From contig CANBDB010000113.1 of the NCBI GenBank assembly GCA_947367285.1, positions 1 to 5,046 on the forward strand: a stretch of DNA of 5,046 bases, given 5' to 3'. Both the position numbers and the translations under genes were made by a program. Source of the stretch: an uncultured Clostridia bacterium. GTDB lineage: Bacteria > Bacillota > Clostridia > Oscillospirales > CAG-272. This document shows, piece by piece, positions 1-5,046 of the stretch; within the stretch, counting starts at the first letter, position 1; each line of letters starts with the position of its first letter. Under the pieces are notes generated by a model that worked only from the letters and a program-made list of their open reading frames with translations, made no database searches and was not told where the DNA came from.

Positions 1-39
1 ATCACATTTTTATGAATATTTCAATCATATAGATGAAAC

Positions 40-64
40 GCCCTCGCTCAACTTGAACGAGGGC
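40..64 (-). terminator. Rho-independent terminator after the XRE regulator gene, possibly bidirectional
   Basis: A perfect 7-bp stem (GCCCTCG with CGAGGGC) can be extended inward by three pairs, one of them G-U, leaving a loop of about 5 nt. It begins 5 nt after the TAA stop of the regulator gene. On the minus strand the tail is only GTTTCATC, a weak U-tract. On the plus strand the same hairpin is followed by TATTTTTAT, a better tail. It may therefore stop transcription from both sides, including a convergent gene lying left of the window. The stem is clear; efficiency and two-way use are inferred. Confidence 0.8.
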
Positions 65-69
65 TATTT

Positions 70-1326
70 TTATGCTGTTTTACGCTTCTTTGTTTTCACG
101 AGATACCAAACAACACATACTGCGAGATTGATAACGTGTAAGGACAATAAGCCTGCGCTTAGTATTGAATACATAACTTGACCGTTTTGGTCAGCTTCAT
201 CTGTCGTGACTACGATTTCCCATTCTCCGTTCTCGTGCTGAAGAATGTTGATTGACTCATATAAAACGGGATTGTAGTAATATTTTTTACCGTCGATTTC
301 TGCCCATTTTTTGTTAGGTTCGTGCGTTGGAACTTCACTTGGCGGTAAATTACCATATCCCTCGTCATACCAAGCATCATATTCGCTCTGCATATACGCA
401 ATGAATTTATCGGGATCGTCAAATCTTTCACGCTCTATGAAGGTAGATTCACTAACGGAAGAAGTGATAATATATGTCGCAAGTATAATGATTGCAAGCA
501 CAACCGTAAATACGATACAGATTTTGCCGAGAAGCTTGCTTTCTGCATTGACTTTGCTAACCACTCGCTCGTCGAGCCACACTATCTCTTTGCTTATAAG
601 TGCTTTCCGTATAAAAATTTTATATAAGCAAAATGCGATAAGGAACGCAAGCGCGGATGCCAATAGTCCATATCCAAGCCAATATTCAAACACCAAGCCA
701 TAGTTCGCGCCGTTTATCATCGTTGCTATCGGCAGACAGAACGCAAAGGTCAAAAGTATCCCGAAGAATATCTTTACCGAGCTGAACACCATATCCGTGT
801 TCGCTTTCTTTATCTCCTCGGCGTGTTCTGCTTCTTCCTCGTCGATGAGCAATCTAAAACTCACGGTGAAGCATATCTGACATATCGTGGCTGCTACAAA
901 GAATACGCTTGCAAGGCAAAAGCCGAGCAGGCCTTTTGAGAAGCCAAGATTGCATATCATAGCGGCTATAAGTCCTACGATGATAAGACCTATCGAGATA
1001 AAGGAGAGGTTGGTAAACTTTTTCTTTCTGCTATGTAGCATCAGCTTGAACTGCTTGTCGCTTTTCGCTTTCTGCTTGTTCGCTGCATCTTCCGATGCTA
1101 CTTCTCGGTCGGGGTTGTTTCGTTCTCCGCGCAGAAGTTCGTCGGTGGTGATGCCGAAGATCTCCGCTATCGAAGGTATCAAGGAAAGCTCCGGCGTACA
1201 CTCGTCGCACTCCCATCGGCTAACCGTTTTATCCGAAACAAAGAGCTTTTCTCCAAGCTCCTTCTGAGTCATACCGTTTGCTTTACGCAGAGCCGATATG
1301 AATTTACCTATCGTTTTCTTTTCCAT
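70..1326 (-). CDS. Membrane-anchored XRE-family transcriptional regulator with extracellular sensor-like loop (418 aa)
   Basis: A predicted one-component regulator: a cytoplasmic DNA-binding head fused to a polytopic membrane part. Residues 5-66 form an HTH_XRE (Cro/CI) domain, with MTQKELGEKL at 19-28, VSDKTVSRWE at 30-39 and TDELLRGE closing it. A charged linker (about 67-103) follows. Predicted membrane segments are near 107-126, 132-155, 184-204, 213-239, 266-288 and 385-410. Basic ends such as SRKKK before the first and KTKKRK after the last put both termini inside. Residues 289-384 then form one large outside loop, rich in Trp, Tyr, Asp and Glu, including DGKKYYYN and NGEWEIV. An in-frame ATG 18 nt further upstream (1344) is rejected because AGGAGG lies between it and the ATG at 1326. 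The gene lies 139 nt after the exporter operon, on the same strand, with its own promoter and a terminator behind it. HTH identity is firm; target and signal are unknown. Cys40 and Cys43 form a CxxC just after the recognition helix. Confidence 0.9.
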   Translation of the reverse strand: MEKKTIGKFISALRKANGMTQKELGEKLFVSDKTVSRWECDECTPELSLIPSIAEIFGITTDELLRGERNNPDREVASEDAANKQKAKSDKQFKLMLHSRKKKFTNLSFISIGLIIVGLIAAMICNLGFSKGLLGFCLASVFFVAATICQICFTVSFRLLIDEEEAEHAEEIKKANTDMVFSSVKIFFGILLTFAFCLPIATMINGANYGLVFEYWLGYGLLASALAFLIAFCLYKIFIRKALISKEIVWLDERVVSKVNAESKLLGKICIVFTVVLAIIILATYIITSSVSESTFIERERFDDPDKFIAYMQSEYDAWYDEGYGNLPPSEVPTHEPNKKWAEIDGKKYYYNPVLYESINILQHENGEWEIVVTTDEADQNGQVMYSILSAGLLSLHVINLAVCVVWYLVKTKKRKTA

Positions 1327-1333
1327 AGTAATG

Positions 1334-1340
1334 CCTCCTC
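1334..1340 (-). promoter_or_regulatory. Ribosome binding site fixing the XRE regulator start
   Basis: GAGGAGG lies 7 nt upstream of the ATG at 1326, which gives the protein start MEKKTIGKF. The alternative ATG at 1344 lies upstream of this site and has no comparable site of its own. Five of the seven bases (1336-1340) also belong to the downstream arm of the long inverted repeat, so the site could be masked in longer transcripts. Confidence 0.85.
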
Positions 1341-1365
1341 GCATTTCGGTTGTTCTTGTGCTTAC

Positions 1366-1394
1366 ATTCTATCATTTCGTCAGAAGGAATACCA
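1366..1394 (-). promoter_or_regulatory. Candidate sigma-A promoter for the XRE regulator gene
   Basis: A good -10 hexamer, TAGAAT (1371-1366), lies about 40 nt upstream of the start codon. With a 17-nt spacer the -35 position reads TGGTAT (1394-1389), a poor match (3 of 6) to TTGACA. A weak -35 suits a promoter that depends on, or is tuned by, a bound regulator. This -35 lies inside the first copy of the direct repeat. Transcription would start near 1359. The -10 is seen; promoter activity is inferred. Confidence 0.5.
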
Positions 1395-1418
1395 CCCTCA
1401 AACGAAGGAATTACTCCC
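1383..1418. repeat. Two-copy direct repeat, operator candidate
   Basis: Plus-strand copies at 1383-1397 and 1404-1418 share GAAGGAAT followed by NNCNCCC, matching at 12 of 15 positions. They start 21 bp apart, close to two helical turns, so bound proteins would sit on the same face of the DNA. The first copy covers the candidate -35 of the XRE gene. That position and spacing are typical of an autoregulated operator. No other full copy was noticed in the window. Confidence 0.55.
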
Positions 1419-1465
1419 AAAATGCGAGAATTAGGTATTGGTTCTACAAAAAACACAATTGAAGT

Positions 1466-2389
1466 TTAATAATCGCCTATTAGCAGATTTCCGTTCTTAT
1501 CATATATTTCTACACTACCATCAATATCCGGAATAGCGCTATGAGTGTGTTCGTCAAGATCGTTCCAAAAATACGCGAGGGTTTTATGGGTATATCCCAA
1601 CGAATCTTCCGCTAAAATATAGATACAGAATTTATCACCGTATTTAGCATCATAGCTCACGTTTACGGGTACGTGATAGGATTGATTTGTTATGTTGCTC
1701 GTAATATCTTTTCTGTCGATCTCCTGCTCATTCTTAACAGTAACTAATTCGATTTTGGTTATGGTTACATTGCTATTTTCGGCAACCGGCTTTTCATCAA
1801 ACATCAAGTTTCCGTCTATTGTCAATTTGCCGTTTTTAAGAATATCCGACGTTTCTAAATGAGCATAAACATAGGGGAGATAACGTGCAAACAAGATTGA
1901 TACATCGACATCTTCAAGCTTTTCAGTTTTTGTTGTTTCTCCCGAAACAATACTCAGCATCGGGTACTCATCGTAGTCAATAAACATATTGACCGCTACG
2001 GTCGCAATAAACTCATTGCCGTTTCTTTCAAGGGCAACAGTTTCACTTCCAACCTTAACAGAAAGCTGCATATCATCGGTCAAGCTCTTTGGAACTACTT
2101 TGAGAGTTACGGGAACAGTATGCGTTTCCGCATTCAATTCACCTAAAGAATAATCTACACTTGATAAAAGACTTGCTTCTTTTTTGAGCTTTTCATCCAC
2201 GTTATCGTAGATTGAGTTGATGTCATTGTGCAAATAGTTTATTTTATTTTGATAGTTTGCAATCGTATTTTGCAAATTGGAGATTTGATTGGATAAATCA
2301 CTAATCTTAACCAAACACAAAATCATCAAACAAGCCAACGCAATGATGGCTACTATTGACCAATTAAATCTTTTTTTATTTTCTTCCAT
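1466..2389 (-). CDS. Membrane-anchored coiled-coil protein with extracellular beta-rich domain, function unknown (307 aa)
   Basis: I do not recognise a characterised family. The basic N-terminus (MEENKKRFN) and one hydrophobic segment at about 11-27 predict an N-in, C-out anchor or uncleaved signal. A coiled coil follows at about 29-68, with Ile, Leu, Tyr or Val at 29, 32, 36, 39, 43, 46, 50, 53, 57, 60 and 64 in unbroken 3-4 spacing. This stretch is rich in Asn, Gln and Ser. Residues from about 75 to the end alternate in a way that suggests two or more beta-sandwich modules: about 85-170, starting near THTVPVTLKV, and about 185-285, including KLTIDGNL. The C-terminus ends GNLLIGDY. GGAGGA sits 7 nt before the ATG at 2389; an upstream in-frame TTG at 2404 is rejected because it precedes this site. 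The gene lies 20 nt behind the permease gene, so it is probably co-transcribed and may be an oligomeric surface partner of the exporter. Sampled stretches look more AT-rich than the ATPase gene. Confidence 0.85.
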   Translation of the reverse strand: MEENKKRFNWSIVAIIALACLMILCLVKISDLSNQISNLQNTIANYQNKINYLHNDINSIYDNVDEKLKKEASLLSSVDYSLGELNAETHTVPVTLKVVPKSLTDDMQLSVKVGSETVALERNGNEFIATVAVNMFIDYDEYPMLSIVSGETTKTEKLEDVDVSILFARYLPYVYAHLETSDILKNGKLTIDGNLMFDEKPVAENSNVTITKIELVTVKNEQEIDRKDITSNITNQSYHVPVNVSYDAKYGDKFCIYILAEDSLGYTHKTLAYFWNDLDEHTHSAIPDIDGSVEIYDKNGNLLIGDY

Positions 2390-2396
2390 ACAATTA

Positions 2397-2402
2397 TCCT
2401 CC
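2397..2402 (-). promoter_or_regulatory. Ribosome binding site fixing the coiled-coil protein start
   Basis: GGAGGA is separated by 7 nt from the ATG at 2389. It decides against the in-frame TTG codon at 2404, which directly abuts this site and could not use it. Confidence 0.8.
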
Positions 2403-2409
2403 AAGGATT

Positions 2410-3654
2410 TTACTGCTTCTTAAACACAGTTTTCATAATAGTTGAGAACTTCGGAGGCATACCGTAAAGAAGAACGCCTACACGGTAGATCTTTGCGGAA
2501 AGAACTCCGATGCCGACGGTCGATCCAATGAGAATTGCAATAGAAATAGCAATTTCATACCACGCCACCGTACTCATACAAATTCTCGTAAACATCGCCA
2601 TAGGTGAGGTGAACGGAATATAGGAGCATACGAGCATTGCAGTGTTATCAACAGAGCCGCTGCTCATTGAGAACATAACCACCATAAATGCGATAATAAA
2701 GAGGAACGTGATCGGCATAACCGATGTATTGATATCTTCGAGTTTGGATGCTGTCGAGCCAATTGCGCCAAACATAAACGCATAGATAAGGAATCCAAGC
2801 ACAAAGAACACGATCAGATAGATAAAGAGTTCAATCGGAATATCGAATATGGAAGCAATCAAAGGATTGGAAAGAGCTTCTTTGTTCACGTTATAAAGGA
2901 GTATTGCCGTACCAAATACGAGTACAAGCTGAGAGAATCCTGCAATACAAGAAGCAAGCACCTTGCCGAACATCATACTTGTGGGCTTTGCGCTCGTTAC
3001 GAGAACTTCCATCGCACGAGAACTCTTTTCGGTTGCTACGTTGGTGGCAACCATCTGTCCGTAAAGAAGAATGACCATATACAGAGCGAAGATCATGATG
3101 TAGGTGTAGAAGAAGTTCTGCATCTGATCCTTGCCGAGTGTTTCGGTGCCGCTTTCAATCTGAACAGACATAATCTCACCTGCCTGCTCGGGCGTAAGTC
3201 CGTTCTGCACCATAGCATTGATACGATATACCTCTTGAAGAACGGTGTTAGCGACCTCGGTATTCATATCGTACATCGAAAGGTTATTTACGTAATAGGT
3301 ATAGGAGGATGCGCTGTTCATCACGAAAGCACATTCCGCATTGCCTGATATAATATCATTCTTAAGCTCGTCAATGCTGCCTTCTGCGACCTTTACGTTA
3401 TAATCGACGAAAGCGTTTCCGAAGTATTCTTTTACGATGGCGGAGAGGTCTTCATCCTCGGCATAAACAAGCATTGTAGGAAGGTCGGTTGGAGTTACAT
3501 CACCTTCATCGTCCGATTCAAATGCTGTTATGATATTCGGAATGAACATTACAATGGCGATTGCAACAACGAGAAATATCGTAAAACCAACAAATACTTT
3601 ATTTCTCATATAACCTTTAAGTTCAAATTTAAGTATTTTACCAAACTGTTTCAT
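2410..3654 (-). CDS. ABC-2 type transporter permease, NatB/YhaP-like (414 aa)
   Basis: Membrane subunit of an ABC exporter, expected to pair with the ATPase encoded just upstream. The architecture is the classic ABC2_membrane_3 form: a short cytoplasmic N-terminus (KFELKGYMRNKVF), a first membrane helix at about 20-39, and a large extracellular domain of about 135 residues (45-178). A block of about five more helices follows, near 182-204, 232-254, 274-297, 312-331 and 366-387. The family motif EKSSRAMEVL (209-218) with SAKPTSMMFGK behind it is the cytoplasmic segment thought to contact the ATPase. The C-terminal RVGVLLYGMPPKFS is typical of NatB-like proteins. Length is normal and nothing is broken. 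NatB of Bacillus subtilis takes part in sodium export, but relatives move other substrates, so none is assigned here. The start is supported by AAGGAGG 8 nt upstream. Co-translation with the ATPase is likely, because that site overlaps the ATPase stop codon. Confidence 0.93.
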   Translation of the reverse strand: MKQFGKILKFELKGYMRNKVFVGFTIFLVVAIAIVMFIPNIITAFESDDEGDVTPTDLPTMLVYAEDEDLSAIVKEYFGNAFVDYNVKVAEGSIDELKNDIISGNAECAFVMNSASSYTYYVNNLSMYDMNTEVANTVLQEVYRINAMVQNGLTPEQAGEIMSVQIESGTETLGKDQMQNFFYTYIMIFALYMVILLYGQMVATNVATEKSSRAMEVLVTSAKPTSMMFGKVLASCIAGFSQLVLVFGTAILLYNVNKEALSNPLIASIFDIPIELFIYLIVFFVLGFLIYAFMFGAIGSTASKLEDINTSVMPITFLFIIAFMVVMFSMSSGSVDNTAMLVCSYIPFTSPMAMFTRICMSTVAWYEIAISIAILIGSTVGIGVLSAKIYRVGVLLYGMPPKFSTIMKTVFKKQ

Positions 3655-3662
3655 CGGTTCTG

Positions 3663-3669
3663 CCTCCTT
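3663..3669 (-). promoter_or_regulatory. Ribosome binding site of the permease, overlapping the ATPase stop codon
   Basis: AAGGAGG takes its first two bases from the TAA stop of the ATPase gene (3670-3668) and lies 8 nt before the permease ATG at 3654. Ribosomes ending the ATPase therefore finish on the permease initiation site. This suggests translational coupling, which would keep the two transporter subunits in proportion. Confidence 0.85.
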
Positions 3670-4558
3670 ACACCTGCGCGCCTGCGTACTCTACGAAAAT
3701 ATCATTGAGTGAAGGCTCAAACACCTTTACCTCGTCAATATCGTAGCTTTCTACAAGTCGTTTCATCATAGACTGCTTTTCATCGGGACTTGCAAGCTGA
3801 ATGAGTAAGGTTCCGTCCTCACGCTCGGTGCAAATATCTCCGAGGTCTGCCATTATCTTTTCGGGATCTTGGGTGCTTACCACGATCTTATCGCGCGGAT
3901 AGGTTCTCTTGATTTCGTGGAGATCTCCGCTGATAGCCACCTTGCCTGCGTTGATGATGGCAATGCTGTCGCAAAATTCCTCTATGTAGCTCATCTGATG
4001 GCTTGAAAACAGAACAATTTTTCCTTTTGATATCTGTTCCTTTACCACGTCCTTTAGAAGCATTGCGTTTACGGGATCAAGCCCTGAGAACGGCTCGTCG
4101 AGGATAACGATATCGGGATCGTGCGCAAGCGCGGTAATAAGCTGAATTTTCTGCTGATTTCCTTTTGACAAGGTATCAAGGCGCTTGTTGCGATATTCGC
4201 TCATACCGAGTCTGCCGAGCCAATAGTCAACGGCTTTTACAGCATCCTTTGCGCTCATACCTTTCAGCTCCGCAAAATACACGAGCTGATCGATGATGAG
4301 CTTCTTGGGATACAAACCGCGCTCCTCGGGAAGATAGCCGATGCCGATTTTATCGTAATCAATTGGCTTTCCGTCAATCAGTACTTCGCCGCCATTCGCC
4401 GGGAATACGTTCATCAATATACGGATAGATGTTGTTTTACCTGCGCCGTTTCTGCCAAGCAGACCGAACGCTTTTCCACCCTCTGCCGTGAAAGATACGC
4501 CTTTGAGGACTTCTTTCTCGCCAAAGGACTTGTCAATATTTTTTAGTTCAAGTATCAT
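3668..4558 (-). CDS. ABC transporter ATP-binding protein, NatA/YhaQ-like (296 aa)
   Basis: Cytoplasmic ATPase that should power the ABC-2 permease encoded 13 nt downstream. All core elements are present: Walker A GRNGAGKT at 35-42, signature LSKGNQQK at 130-137, Walker B IVILDEP at 150-156 with catalytic Glu155, D-loop SGLD at 158-161, and the switch His187 in SSHQM. The Q-loop region reads GYLPEERGLYP (74-84), with Glu in place of Gln, which I recall as common in this exporter group and do not take as a defect. Residues from about 207 to the end form the DUF4162-type C-terminal extension of NatA-like ATPases, ending with the typical EPSLNDIFVEYAG. Length is normal for the group. The start ATG at 4558 has AGAGGAC about 6 nt upstream. 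The stop codon overlaps the permease ribosome binding site. Substrate cannot be inferred from the ATPase. Confidence 0.96.
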   Translation of the reverse strand: MILELKNIDKSFGEKEVLKGVSFTAEGGKAFGLLGRNGAGKTTSIRILMNVFPANGGEVLIDGKPIDYDKIGIGYLPEERGLYPKKLIIDQLVYFAELKGMSAKDAVKAVDYWLGRLGMSEYRNKRLDTLSKGNQQKIQLITALAHDPDIVILDEPFSGLDPVNAMLLKDVVKEQISKGKIVLFSSHQMSYIEEFCDSIAIINAGKVAISGDLHEIKRTYPRDKIVVSTQDPEKIMADLGDICTEREDGTLLIQLASPDEKQSMMKRLVESYDIDEVKVFEPSLNDIFVEYAGAQV

Positions 4559-4575
4559 TTTTTTGTCCTCTGCAA

Positions 4576-4779
4576 TTATACTTTTTCCTTTCTAAAGGTT
4601 ACAAGAAATGCGCCTCTCAGCTGAGATGACGTTGCCATATAATCATATGTTGCAAGCTCCCACCCCTCAGAAGCTCTTTCGTTTATCAGCTTATCCAGCA
4701 TCGCAATGTCATCTTCATTTGCTTTGTCGGAAAACCATTTCGTACTTACTGTTAATATTTCTGTTTTGTAAATGTACAT
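4576..4779 (-). CDS. Small DUF4177-like protein (67 aa)
   Basis: A short soluble protein with no signal peptide or membrane segment, so probably cytoplasmic. The pattern fits DUF4177: an N-terminal strand MYIYKTEILTV, a helix at about 22-37 (DDIAMLDKLINERA), the hallmark EGWEL at 38-42 followed by ATYDY, and a last strand FLVTFRKE at 58-65. No biochemical role is established for the family that I know of. The start is set at the second ATG (4779), because AAAGGAG lies just upstream of it. The in-frame ATG at 4803 would put that site inside the gene and falls about where transcription should begin. This is the first gene after the operon promoter, and its TAA stop lies 17 nt before the ATPase start, so co-transcription is likely. 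A link to the exporter rests on position alone. Confidence 0.85.
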   Translation of the reverse strand: MYIYKTEILTVSTKWFSDKANEDDIAMLDKLINERASEGWELATYDYMATSSQLRGAFLVTFRKEKV

Positions 4780-4788
4780 AAAGTTTTT

Positions 4789-4795
4789 CTCCTTT
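4789..4795 (-). promoter_or_regulatory. Ribosome binding site fixing the DUF4177-like start
   Basis: AAAGGAG lies 9 nt before the ATG at 4779. It sits inside the longer reading frame that would begin at 4803, which therefore is not the start. Confidence 0.8.
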
Positions 4796-4809
4796 GAAAT
4801 CATTCTAAA

Positions 4810-4837
4810 AATTTACTTTCTGCATCCTTCGTGTCAA
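4810..4837 (-). promoter_or_regulatory. Candidate sigma-A promoter of the exporter operon
   Basis: A perfect -35 hexamer TTGACA (4837-4832), a 16-nt spacer and a -10 of TAAATT (4815-4810; 4 of 6 to TATAAT). The predicted transcription start near 4803 leaves a leader of about 24 nt containing the ribosome binding site. It begins 11 nt after the stop of the upstream gene fragment, with no terminator between, so some read-through from upstream is also possible. The spacer contains CGAAGGA, which also occurs in one copy of the repeat before the XRE gene. Confidence 0.6.
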
Positions 4838-4848
4838 TTTGGAATTTA

Positions 4849-5046
4849 TTAGTCCAATACTACGGATTTTTTCTTTCCGTTCTTATTTTTTGGATACTCT
4901 CTGATACGGATAACAAAGTCAAGGTTGATAGCTTCAATCTTGCCGTCCTTTTCCACAAGAATTGCTCCATCAGTAACTTCTTTTATTACGCCCTCATACT
5001 GATGGCTTCAGTCAAAAGAAGAGATAATGCAATCTTTTTCAATAAA
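4849..5046 (-). pseudogene. 3' end of a small unrecognised gene, interrupted by an in-frame TGA
   Basis: The frame is open from the window edge for 12 codons (FIEKDCIISSFD), meets TGA at 5010-5008, then continues for 52 codons to TAA at 4851-4849. The part after the TGA looks like real protein: alternating hydrophobic and charged residues, as in YEGVIKEVTDGAILVEKDGK, which suggest a small beta-barrel, perhaps Sm/Hfq-like as in several short Clostridia proteins, and then a lysine-rich tail (PKNKNGKKKS). That fold is a guess. A single change of TGG (Trp) to TGA would explain the interruption, giving FDWSHQYEG. The second part has no ATG for a restart. It could be a pseudogene, a sequencing error, or a normal gene end followed by relic coding sequence. 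The 5' end is outside the window. Confidence 0.5.

Larger units (their letters stand above)
1336..1430 (-). repeat. Long-range inverted repeat spanning the regulator leader and its RBS
   Basis: A perfect 9-bp inverted repeat, CTCGCATTT on the plus strand at 1338-1346 and AAATGCGAG at 1420-1428, extends in RNA to a 14-pair helix (1430-1417 with 1349-1336) containing two G-U pairs. The loop is 67 nt and contains the candidate promoter and nearly all of both direct repeats. The downstream arm takes in part of the ribosome binding site. Transcripts reading through from the exporter operon would carry both arms; those from the candidate local promoter would carry only the downstream arm. The pairing is seen; a regulatory role is inferred. 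Confidence 0.5.

Noticed and set aside
311..1267. Open reading frames on the plus strand opposite the XRE gene (311-703 and 887-1267)
   Set aside because: They lie entirely over a well-supported gene, have no good ribosome binding site, and their translations are low-complexity Ser-rich sequence with no domain pattern.
1327..1344. Upstream ATG adding MRGGIT to the XRE regulator
   Set aside because: These codons contain the AGGAGG ribosome binding site that serves the ATG at 1326, and nothing comparable precedes 1344.
1432..1465. Terminator after the 307-aa protein gene, suggested by a T-run shortly after the stop codon
   Set aside because: A run of six T is present, but only a short CAATTG palindrome precedes it and no stable stem can form.
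4300..4340. Glu instead of Gln in the Q-loop region and LSKGN instead of LSGGQ in the ABC ATPase, as signs of a dead enzyme
   Set aside because: Both variants are familiar in NatA-like exporter ATPases, and Walker A, Walker B, the catalytic Glu and the switch His are intact.
4780..4803. Upstream ATG adding eight residues to the DUF4177-like protein
   Set aside because: The ribosome binding site AAAGGAG lies within those codons, and 4803 falls at about the predicted transcription start.
1..5046. CRISPR array, tRNA or rRNA gene, insertion sequence ends, integrase or phage genes
   Set aside because: No regularly spaced repeat array, no tRNA-like cloverleaf, no transposase or integrase motifs and no terminal inverted repeats were seen on either strand.
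4849..5046. TGA read as selenocysteine or as a general Trp codon
   Set aside because: No obvious stem-loop of selenocysteine type was seen after the TGA, the context shows no redox motif, and the other genes use TGG for Trp without any in-frame TGA.

Overview
The window looks like chromosomal or accessory DNA of a Gram-positive, Clostridia-type Firmicute, probably gut-associated. The signs are strong AGGAGG-type ribosome binding sites, only TAA stops, moderate GC, a NatAB/YhaQP-style ABC exporter, and a Clostridia-style XRE regulator. I worked from sequence alone, so the species is not identified. Every convincing gene lies on the minus strand, so transcription runs from high to low coordinates.

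Layout in the direction of transcription: (1) 5046-4849, the 3' end of a small unrecognised gene, running off the window edge and interrupted by an in-frame TGA. (2) A short gap with a good sigma-A-like promoter (4837-4810). (3) A tightly packed operon of a 67-aa DUF4177-like protein (4779-4576), a 296-aa ABC ATPase (4558-3668), a 414-aa ABC-2 permease (3654-2410) and a 307-aa membrane-anchored coiled-coil protein with a large extracellular part (2389-1466). Gaps are 17, 13 and 20 nt. (4) A 139-nt regulatory gap (1465-1327) holding a promoter, a 21-bp-spaced direct repeat and a long-range inverted repeat reaching the next ribosome binding site. (5) A 418-aa XRE-family regulator with six predicted membrane segments and an extracellular loop of about 95 residues (1326-70). 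(6) A rho-independent terminator (64-40).

Family knowledge says the ATPase and permease form one exporter complex. The inferred picture is an envelope-linked export module: a small cytoplasmic protein, the exporter, an anchored extracellular protein translated from the same message, and next door a one-component membrane sensor whose DNA-binding domain probably acts on the direct repeats in its own promoter and perhaps on the exporter operon. The exported substrate and the sensed signal cannot be read from the sequence. The gene content is not exotic, but the combination of exporter, coiled-coil ectodomain protein and membrane-tethered XRE sensor, with its structured intergenic region, is the part most worth following up.
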